Shown piece by piece: positions 6,995-13,970 of a DNA stretch of 18,242 nucleotides. The first letter of the stretch is position 1. Every line of letters starts with the position of its first letter. A program made the translations under genes and the position numbers. Below the pieces are notes generated by a model that saw only the letters and a program-made list of their open reading frames with translations, was not told the DNA's origin and searched no databases. The DNA is from JBIOJB01 sp044450465 (GTDB lineage Bacteria > Chloroflexota > Dormibacteria > Dormibacterales > Dormibacteraceae), in NCBI GenBank assembly GCA_044450465.1, contig JBIOJB010000062.1:1-18242 (forward strand), in the 5' to 3' direction.

Positions 6995-7024
6995 TTGACA
7001 CCGGCTCTCCGGCGGTGACATCTT
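6995..7024 (+). promoter_or_regulatory. Weak promoter candidate for the CoA ligase operon
   Basis: In the 161-base divergent gap (6937-7097) a perfect TTGACA lies at 6995-7000 with CATCTT 18 bases on (7019-7024). A second possible -10 is CATACT at 7048-7053. The ligase ribosome site GGGAGG is at 7085-7090. Nothing else is recognisable in the gap. Confidence 0.3.
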
Positions 7025-7097
7025 CAGCGGCGAACCGGGCCGGGTTTCATACTCGTGGTCCGATCGCTGGATGGCTGGTAGGTAGGGAGGTCGTGCG

Positions 7098-9205
7098 ATG
7101 AGCGAAGTCCAGGTCTCCGAGTCGGAGATCGCGGTTCACTGGCGTGAGGAGGAGTACTACTCTCCCTCGCCGAAATTCGTCGGCCAGGCGAACGCGAGCG
7201 ACCCCGCCATCCTCGAGCGCGCTTCGCGGAAAGCAACTTCCCCGAATGCTTCAAGGAGTACGCCGACCTTCTGACCTGGGATCGGTACTGGCACACGACT
7301 CTCGACACCAGCAACCCGCCGTTCTGGAAATGGTTCGTCGGCGGGCGGCTGAACGCCAGCTTCAACTGCGTGGACCGGCACCTGGCCGGCTACCGGAACA
7401 AAGCCGCGCTGATCTGGGTCCCCGAGCCTGAGACAGAGGCCACGCAGGCCGTCACCTACCAGGAGCTCTACACGCGCGTCAACGAGATGGCCGCCCTGCT
7501 TCGAGACTTCTGCGGTCTCAAAGCCGGGGACCGGGTGACCCTCCACCTGCCGATGGTCCTCGACCTGCCGGTGACCATGCTGGCCTGCGCCCGACTCGGC
7601 GTGGTGCACTCCGAGGTGTTCGGCGGGTTCAGCGGGGCGGCCTGCGGCGACCGGATCGCGGACTCGGGCAGCCACGTGCTCATCACGAGCGACGCCTATT
7701 ACCGCAACGGCGACCTCCTGGACCACAAGGTGAAAGCCGACGAGGCGGTCGCCGCCGCGGAGAAGCAGGGCCAGAAGGTCGACAAGGTGCTCGTCTGGCA
7801 ACGACACCCCGGCACGAGCTCGACGAAGTCGCCGATGGTCGAGGGCCGCGATTTCTTCGTCAACGAGCTGCTCGGCCGCTATCGAGGCCGCGTGGTCGAG
7901 CCGGTATCGATGCCGGCCGAGGCGCCCCTGTTCCTCATGTACACGAGCGGCACCACGGCCAAGCCCAAGGGCTGCCAGCACAGCACCGGTGGCTACATGT
8001 CATACGTCGCGGGCACCTCGAAGTACTACCAGGACATCCACCCCGACGACACTTACTGGTGCTTTGCCGACATCGGCTGGATCACGGGCCACTCCTACAT
8101 CGTCTACGGCCCCCTCGCCCTTGCCGCGACGAGCGTCATGTACGAAGGAGTGCCCACCTACCCCGATCCAGGGCGGCCGTGGCGCATAGCCGAGCGCCTC
8201 GGGGTCAACATCTTCCACACCGCCCCGACGACCATCCGAATGCTGCGCAAGCTGGGGCCGGACGAGCCGGCGAAGTACAACTACCACTTCAAGCACATGA
8301 CCACGGTCGGCGAGCCGATCGAGCCCGAGGTCTGGCGTTGGTTCTACGAGTCGGTCGGCAAGCGCGAGGCCGCGATCGTGGACACGTGGTGGCAGACGGA
8401 GACTGGAGGCTTCCTCGGAACAACGCTTCCGGCTCTGCAGAAGATGAAGCCGGGCAGCTGCGGGCCTGGTGCACTCGGGATCCTGCCGCAGATCCTTGAC
8501 GAAAAGGGCAAGCCCGTCCCGGCCGGGAGCGGCAAGGCGGGCAACATCATCATCCGAAACCCGTGGCCAGGAATCTTTCAGACGATCTATGGTCAGCCGG
8601 AGCGCTTCGTCCAGATCTACTACGAGAAGTACTGTCGTGACAAGAACAGCAAGGACTGGCGTGACTGGCCCTACTTCGCGGGCGACGGCGCGCTGCAGGC
8701 CGAGGACGGCTACTTCCGGATCATCGGTCGCGTCGACGACGTCATCAACGTGGCCGGCCACCGGCTCGGCACGAAGGAGCTCGAGTCCGCGACGCTGACC
8801 GTGTCGGAGGTCGCGGAGGCGGCGGCCGTTCCGGTGATGGACGACCTGCGAGGGCGGGCGGTCGAGATGTACGTGGCGCTGAAGCCCGGGCTCAAACCGA
8901 GCAAGGAGATCGAGGACAAGGTCTCGGCGGCGATCGAGAACCTGATCGGCAAGATCGCCAAGCCCAAGAACGTCTGGATCGTTCCGGACATGCCCAAGAC
9001 CAGGTCGGGCAAGATCATGCGGCGAGTCATCGCCGGCATCTCAAACTTCGCGTCGACCGGCGACATCACAACGCTCGCCAACCCCGAGATCGTGGAAACC
9101 ATCAAGCACAGGGTTCAAGCGGAGAAGGTCAACCGTGGGCAATCCCCTCGAGAGCTGACGCCTGCCGAGCTGGAGGAGATCAAGTCCTTCGGTCATGCCG
9201 ACTGA
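7098..9205 (+). CDS. Acetyl-CoA synthetase-type AMP-forming ligase, frameshifted near 7222
   Basis: ATG 7098 follows GGGAGG (7085-7090) and encodes the family N-terminus (HWREEEYYSPSPKFVGQAN...DPAILERA). The matching continuation FAESNFPECFKEYADLLTWDRYWH lies in another frame from 7223, so one base is missing at about 7221-7222, or two are extra. Restoring the frame gives about 702 residues. The uninterrupted part (from GTG 7370) has 611. All catalytic motifs survive: YTSGTTAKPKG (ATP phosphate loop), ADIGWITGHSYIVYGPL, WWQTETGG (acyl pocket), YFAGDGA..DGYFRIIGRVDDVINVAGHRLG, and PKTRSGKIMRR with the acetylatable lysine encoded at 9011-9013. It makes acyl-CoA from a short acid via an acyl-AMP; acetate or propionate is likely. 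The intact remainder suggests a sequencing error or a very recent mutation. The next gene overlaps it by 11 bases. Confidence 0.85.
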
Positions 9206-11756
9206 CCCAGGACATCTGAATAACGGCCGGGCGCGGCGCCGCGTCTGGCCGTTCGTCAACCTCGGAGCCTCGGTCCTCGTCGCCGCTGTGATCGTTTACG
9301 CATCGTTCGTCGGCGCCGGTCCGCTGCCCGCGCTCGGCCCGGCGTTCAATCCGACCACCGGCGCGTGGTCCATGGCGGCCGACGCCCAGGTCAACAACCA
9401 AACTCTGCATCTGAACGGCCTCGGACAGCCGGTCCAGGTGACCCTCGAAAGCGACGGCACCGCGCACATCGTGGCTCAGACGGCGCACGACCTCTTTCTT
9501 GCGACCGGCTACGTGCACGCCAAGTTCCGCTTGTTCCAGATGGACGTCCTTCGCCGTCAGGGCGAGGGCCGGCTTTCCGAGGTCGTGGGCGGGGCCGAGT
9601 TGGACACAGATCGATTCGAGCTCCAGCTAGGTCTGCTGCGCACTGCGCAGGCCGAATGGAACGCCCTTCCCGTGGGCGATTCGACGCGCGGCGCGCTCAT
9701 GGCGTATGCCCAGGGCGTCAACGATCGCATCACGGAGGCGGAGGCTCTCCACCAGCTGGACCCGATGTTCACGCTCCTCGGCTACGAGCCCAAGCCTTGG
9801 ACCCCGGTCGACACGCTAATCGTCAAGGGCGACATGACCCAGACCCTCAACTTCACAGACACGCCGCTGTTGATGGCGCAACTCGACAAAGCGCTCGGTC
9901 CGGCCCTGACCGCGCAGTGGTTCCCGGTTCTGCCTCCCAACCCACAGGCGCCATACGACCCAGGGCCGTACCCATCCCCCACCGTCGCACCAATCGAGAC
10001 CATGCGCCAGGTGTCCGGCGCGGAAGCGCAAACCGCCGCCGCCCTGTACCAGAGGCTCGCGGCGCTGCCGGCGGGCCTGGTCGCGACCGGCGGGGCCAGC
10101 AACAACTGGGCGGTGGCCGCCGCCAAGAGCTCAACAGGCGGGGCACTTCTCGGCGGCGACCCGCACCTTCACCTCACACTCCCGGCGATCTGGTACCAGC
10201 TGACGATGGACGCGCCTGGCTACCACATGAGCGGCGTGAGCATCCCCGGGACCCCCGGCATCCTGATCGGCCACAACCAGCACATCGCCTGGAGCCTCAC
10301 CGACTCGCAGAACCAGCAGACCTTCTTCTACGAGGAGCAGGAGGACGCCTCTCACCCGAACCAGTACTTCTGGAAGGGCGCGTGGCATCAGTACCAGACC
10401 GTCAGCTACGACATTCCCGTGCTGGGTGGGTCCACCGACCACCTCACGGTGAAGCTCAGTGTGCACGGCCCGGTGATAACCGACCGCGGCCTCACCACCT
10501 CGGTCTGGTGGGCCGGCAACCTGCCATCACAGGACTTCACCGTGGTGCTTCAGATGGGCCAGGCGAGCAACTTTCAGGAGTTTCGAGAGGCTCTTCGCCA
10601 TTGGTACTCGCCGACCCACAACTTCGTCTACGCCGACGACCAGGGCAACATCGGGCTGATCTCGGCCGGCTACTACCCCCAGATCGGCACCACTCCGCCC
10701 GGCTCGGGCGTCGCGAGCCCGCAGCCCTGGCTGCCGATGCCGGGGACCGGCGAGTACGACGTCACAGGAACCATCCCCTACGACGACATCCCCCAGGTTT
10801 ACAACCCGCCCGCCGGGTTCATCTGGTCGGCCAACCAGCGGCAGGTGACCGCCGACTACCCCTATTACATCGGCACGGCTTCCAACTTCTTCGATCCCGG
10901 CTACCGAGCCGAGGAGATCAAGCGCACTCTCAGCCAGCCCGGGAAGCTGAGCGCCGCGGACATGGAGGCCCTTCAGACGGACACCCGTGACTACCTGGCC
11001 TCGGAGATGGTCCCGATCCTCTTGAAAGCGTTGACGAACGACCAGCTCACCACTTCGGACCAGCAGGCCCGCAACCTGCTCACCAACTGGAACTACCACA
11101 TGGACGTCAGCTCAGCCGCGGCCTCGATCTGGTGGACGTTCTGGCAGACCTACATCTCGCAGACGTTCGATCCGTGGTGGAAGGCGGACCACGTGACGGT
11201 CAACCGGTCCGAGGTCAACGACTCGCTGGGCCAGGAGCTGGAGGCGCTCGCTCTGAAGGGGAGCACGGTCTGCTCGCCCTCGGGCTGCGGCCCGGTGCCC
11301 CCCTGCGCGCCCACGGCTTCCAGCTGTCCGACGCCAGGCCCAGCCGTGGGTCCGGCCATGATCACCGCTTTTCACGCTGCGCTGGCCACGCTCGGGAGGC
11401 AGTTCGGGACCGACCCGACCACCTGGACCTGGGGCCGCCTGCACACCCGCCAGCTCGACAACCTGGTCCAGATCAGCGGGCTGAGCTACGGCCCCCGCCC
11501 CGACCGTGGCGACGCTTACACGCCTCTTGCCGCCGCCGGCTTTCCGTCCAGGGAAGGCCCCAGCTGGCGGATGGTCGTCGATTGGGGCAGCCGCTCGTTC
11601 AGCGGGATCTACCCGGGCGGTCAGAGCGAGAACCCGGCGTCGAGCTGGTACACGAACCACGTCGACACGTGGTGGAGCGGACTTTACTCGCCCATGTTGA
11701 CGGCCGACCAGGCAGGCGCCGCGGCCGGCAGCAAGACGTGGAGCCTGGAGCCATGA
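9195..11756 (+). CDS. Penicillin acylase family Ntn-hydrolase, membrane-anchored
   Basis: This 853-residue precursor has the penicillin-acylase plan. A hydrophobic helix at about 18-40 follows a basic RARRR stretch and should export or anchor it. An alpha-chain region opens with DGTAHIVAQTAHDLFLATGYVHAKFRLFQMD. The autocleavage site is GGASNNW, with Ser302 as the new N-terminal nucleophile of the beta chain. Conserved GGDPHLHLTLPAIWYQ and NQHIAWSLTDS follow, and Asn547 in WSANQRQ sits about 245 residues after the serine, matching the oxyanion-hole asparagine. Members hydrolyse amide bonds of beta-lactams, acyl-homoserine lactones or other N-acyl compounds; the substrate here is unknown. A Pro/Cys-rich segment (Cys693, 698, 704, 711) looks like a disulfide-bonded insert. 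The start overlaps the ligase end by 11 bases, so translation is probably coupled. Confidence 0.92.
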   Translation: MPTDPGHLNNGRARRRVWPFVNLGASVLVAAVIVYASFVGAGPLPALGPAFNPTTGAWSMAADAQVNNQTLHLNGLGQPVQVTLESDGTAHIVAQTAHDLFLATGYVHAKFRLFQMDVLRRQGEGRLSEVVGGAELDTDRFELQLGLLRTAQAEWNALPVGDSTRGALMAYAQGVNDRITEAEALHQLDPMFTLLGYEPKPWTPVDTLIVKGDMTQTLNFTDTPLLMAQLDKALGPALTAQWFPVLPPNPQAPYDPGPYPSPTVAPIETMRQVSGAEAQTAAALYQRLAALPAGLVATGGASNNWAVAAAKSSTGGALLGGDPHLHLTLPAIWYQLTMDAPGYHMSGVSIPGTPGILIGHNQHIAWSLTDSQNQQTFFYEEQEDASHPNQYFWKGAWHQYQTVSYDIPVLGGSTDHLTVKLSVHGPVITDRGLTTSVWWAGNLPSQDFTVVLQMGQASNFQEFREALRHWYSPTHNFVYADDQGNIGLISAGYYPQIGTTPPGSGVASPQPWLPMPGTGEYDVTGTIPYDDIPQVYNPPAGFIWSANQRQVTADYPYYIGTASNFFDPGYRAEEIKRTLSQPGKLSAADMEALQTDTRDYLASEMVPILLKALTNDQLTTSDQQARNLLTNWNYHMDVSSAAASIWWTFWQTYISQTFDPWWKADHVTVNRSEVNDSLGQELEALALKGSTVCSPSGCGPVPPCAPTASSCPTPGPAVGPAMITAFHAALATLGRQFGTDPTTWTWGRLHTRQLDNLVQISGLSYGPRPDRGDAYTPLAAAGFPSREGPSWRMVVDWGSRSFSGIYPGGQSENPASSWYTNHVDTWWSGLYSPMLTADQAGAAAGSKTWSLEP

Positions 11757-12112
11757 GGCTGGCGGCGATGCTGGTAGTCGGCGGCGCCATCGCGCTCACT
11801 GGCGTGCTGGTCGGTGCCTGGTGGGCTCCGTATCCCATCGGGCTTGCCATCGGAATCCTCGAGCCAAAGGGCCGGCGCGCCATCCCGCTGGGCGCTCTGG
11901 CGGGCCTGCTCGCCTGGGCTCTTCCGCTCATGGCCGCGCAGATTCGATACGGCCTCGGCCCTGCCGCGAGCAGCCTCGCCGCGATCATGGGCTTCGGCCA
12001 CCAGGGGGCGGTCCCAGTGGTTCTGACGCTGTTGGTCGGGACACTGCTCGGGGTCACAGGCGCCTGGTTGGGCTCGGCGGCGAGGAGGGTCGCAACCTCG
12101 GCCGCTCGTTGA
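11753..12112 (+). CDS. Small hydrophobic membrane protein, unknown function
   Basis: ATG 11753 overlaps the acylase stop (ATGA) and gives 119 residues. Hydrophobic segments at about 3-22, 27-36, 46-62 and 88-108 suggest three or four helices, with a basic tail (SAARRVATSAAR). I recognise no family or catalytic motif. Glycine- and alanine-rich helices with a single short EPKGRR loop resemble small integral membrane proteins. Its overlap with the acylase suggests it is made in step with it and may partner it in the membrane; this is inference. Confidence 0.7.
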   Translation: MRLAAMLVVGGAIALTGVLVGAWWAPYPIGLAIGILEPKGRRAIPLGALAGLLAWALPLMAAQIRYGLGPAASSLAAIMGFGHQGAVPVVLTLLVGTLLGVTGAWLGSAARRVATSAAR

Positions 12113-12155
12113 CGGCACGCGGCACGAGTGATAGGTTCCTGCGCAACCGATCACA

Positions 12156-12181
12156 GCCGGGTGCCGCGTCATGCGCCCGGC
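12156..12181 (+). terminator. GC-rich hairpin between acylase operon and permease
   Basis: GCCGGGTGC (12156-12164) pairs with GCGCCCGGC (12173-12181), with one U-G pair and an 8-base loop, followed by GTTTCAGTT. It could end the upstream operon or be a leader hairpin of the permease mRNA. It contains the ATG at 12171, which argues against that ATG being a start. Promoter-like TTGACG (12109-12114) with TAGGTT 17 bases on lies before it but is weak. Confidence 0.5.
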
Positions 12182-12206
12182 GTTTCAGTTAGGGAGGGGG
12201 GAGCCG

Positions 12207-13748
12207 TTGGAGGATCAAAGCCACCATGCAGACGTCCGCGACCTTGCGAGGTTCGGACACCCGCAGGAGCTCAGGCGAGTCCTGGGCGTCTATTCGAGCT
12301 TCGCAGTCGCGTTCTCCTACATCTCGCCGTCGACCGGTATCTTCACCCTCTTTATTCTCGGCATAAGCCTCGCCGGTCCGGCGTTCTTCTGGAGCTGGCC
12401 CATTGTCGTCGTTGGCCAGCTGCTTGTGGCGTTGAACTTCGCCGAGGTGAGCTCGCACTTCCCGGTTGCCGGTTCCGTCTACCAATGGACGAAGTACCTG
12501 TCCAACCGACACTACTCATGGTTCACCGGTTGGATCTACCTCTTTGCCGGGGTGCTCACGGTTGCGGGCGTGGTGGCGACCGTGCCGCTGGTCCTCATCC
12601 CGCTGCTCAACAACCTGGGCATGACCATTGGAACCGATCTCGACACCGAGAGGAACATCGCGGCGCTCGTGCTTCTCAGCACGACCTTGCTGAGCATCTT
12701 CGGCGTGAGGATCGTGGCCTTCGTCAACAACACCGGGGTGGTGTTCGAGATCCTAGGCATGGTGGTCTTCGCACTCATCCTCCTGCTCTTCTACCACCAC
12801 CAGTCGGCGTCGGTCTTCACGGACACCAGCTACCTCGGTTCGGGCTTCGGCAACCAGGCTGGGGTATTCCTGGGCGCGATGTTCATGTCGCTGTTCGTCA
12901 TCTATGGCTTCGACACTGCGAGCACGCTCGCCGAGGAGACCAAGAACCCACGCCGCGAAGCTCCGCGAGCGGTTCTGGCGGCCGTTGTCGGCGCCGCGAT
13001 CATCGGCGCCATCTTCCTGATCGCCGTGATCATCGCCGTCCCCGGAGACATGGGCAAGTTCGTGTCCGACGTGGGCGCCGGCAAGTATCCGTTCCCGCTC
13101 GTGACCATCATCGAATCCAACTTCCCAGGCTGGCTTGCGAACGTCTACCTCTTCGTCGTGTTCGCCGCCATCTACGTCTGCTGCCTTGCCATTCAGACCG
13201 CGACGATCAGGCTCGCCTTCGGCATGGGCCGTGACGGCAAGCTGCCGCTGGCAAGCGTTTACAACAAGGTCAGCCCGACGCTTCACACTCCGATCGGCAC
13301 CTGCATCGTGATCGGCGTGCTGGCCGGCATCCCACTTCTTTACTACGTCGGCGCCGCCCTCATCGCCATCGGCGCCACAGGGATGATCTACCTCTCGTAC
13401 ATTCTGGGCAACATCGCGATCCTGCTCGCCAGGTTCCGCGGGTGGCCCACCGAGAAAACGCCGTTCAAGCTCGGCGGTTGGGGCACGATCGTCAACGTTT
13501 TGGCCCTCGTATGGGGCATTGCGATGGAGATCAACTTCCTCTGGCCTCGCGGCCTCTCGGCCGGCGGTCAGAACCCTCCATTGAGCGTTCTGCCGAACGT
13601 CAGCTTCACCGGGACTCTGGGCAACATCCCGGTCTTCGAGGCCACCCTCGGAGTCATTCTGATCGTCGGCCTGATCTACTACGTAATCGTGCAGCGGAAC
13701 GCTGCGCACAGTGCCGAAATCAAACCAGCCGAGGCGTCGGCAAGGTAG
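12207..13748 (+). CDS. APC family amino acid/amine permease
   Basis: I place the start at TTG 12207, seven bases or so after GGGAGGGGGG (12192-12201), giving 513 residues; an in-frame ATG at 12171 lacks a ribosome site and lies in a hairpin loop. The protein has about 12 membrane helices typical of the amino acid-polyamine-organocation superfamily. The cytoplasmic N-terminus DLARFGHPQELRRVLG leads into the first helix with VYSSFAVAFSYISPSTGIFTLF, whose broken-helix SPSTG holds the substrate backbone in this fold. FMSLFVIYGFDTASTLAEETKNPRREAPRAV is the signature helix 6 and following loop. Substrate is probably an amino acid or amine; the dimethylglycine-dehydrogenase-like flavoprotein downstream favours a methylated amine or choline-derived compound. 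A strong terminator follows. Confidence 0.9.
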   Translation: MEDQSHHADVRDLARFGHPQELRRVLGVYSSFAVAFSYISPSTGIFTLFILGISLAGPAFFWSWPIVVVGQLLVALNFAEVSSHFPVAGSVYQWTKYLSNRHYSWFTGWIYLFAGVLTVAGVVATVPLVLIPLLNNLGMTIGTDLDTERNIAALVLLSTTLLSIFGVRIVAFVNNTGVVFEILGMVVFALILLLFYHHQSASVFTDTSYLGSGFGNQAGVFLGAMFMSLFVIYGFDTASTLAEETKNPRREAPRAVLAAVVGAAIIGAIFLIAVIIAVPGDMGKFVSDVGAGKYPFPLVTIIESNFPGWLANVYLFVVFAAIYVCCLAIQTATIRLAFGMGRDGKLPLASVYNKVSPTLHTPIGTCIVIGVLAGIPLLYYVGAALIAIGATGMIYLSYILGNIAILLARFRGWPTEKTPFKLGGWGTIVNVLALVWGIAMEINFLWPRGLSAGGQNPPLSVLPNVSFTGTLGNIPVFEATLGVILIVGLIYYVIVQRNAAHSAEIKPAEASAR

Positions 13749-13756
13749 TCCCTACA

Positions 13757-13782
13757 GGAGGGCCGGCGAGAGCCGGCCCTCC
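13757..13782 (+). terminator. Strong hairpin terminator after permease
   Basis: A perfect 11-bp stem, GGAGGGCCGGC (13757-13767) with GCCGGCCCTCC (13772-13782), encloses a GAGA tetraloop eight bases after the permease stop. There is no clear T-run. The flavoprotein downstream therefore probably has its own promoter. Confidence 0.8.
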
Positions 13783-13874
13783 GCTTCGAATAGGTCCGCA
13801 CGGAGAGGGCGCCGGCACAGGCACCCAGATGTCGCCAGCGCGGGCTGCGAGCCCGATTCACAGGGAGAGAGCAT

Positions 13875-13943
13875 TTGGAACGGCCCGGTGACCAGGCAGA
13901 CGTCCGCGACCTGGCGAGATTCGGACATCCACAGGATGCCTAG
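13875..13943 (+). pseudogene. Truncated second copy of an APC permease N-terminus (22-codon ORF)
   Basis: A TTG at 13875 after AGGGAGAGAG (13862-13871) opens a 22-codon frame ending in TAG at 13941. Residues 8-20 read ADVRDLARFGHPQ, identical to residues 8-20 of the permease that starts at 12207, at the same distance from the start. Of those 13 codons, four differ (CTT/CTG, AGG/AGA, CAC/CAT, CCG/CCA) and all four changes are synonymous. Residue 21 is Asp against Glu, after which similarity ends. This looks like the front end of a permease paralogue that lost its body, or a retained short peptide. It is in the same frame as the flavoprotein gene, whose start lies nine codons past the TAG. It may be translated as a leader. 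Confidence 0.75.
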
Positions 13944-13970
13944 CCGGGCGGCTTTAATAGACCTGACAAC

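Noticed and set aside
12171..12206. ATG 12171 as the permease start
   Set aside because: It lies in a hairpin loop without a ribosome site, while TTG 12207 follows a strong GGGAGGGGGG and matches the mini-ORF copy at residue 1.
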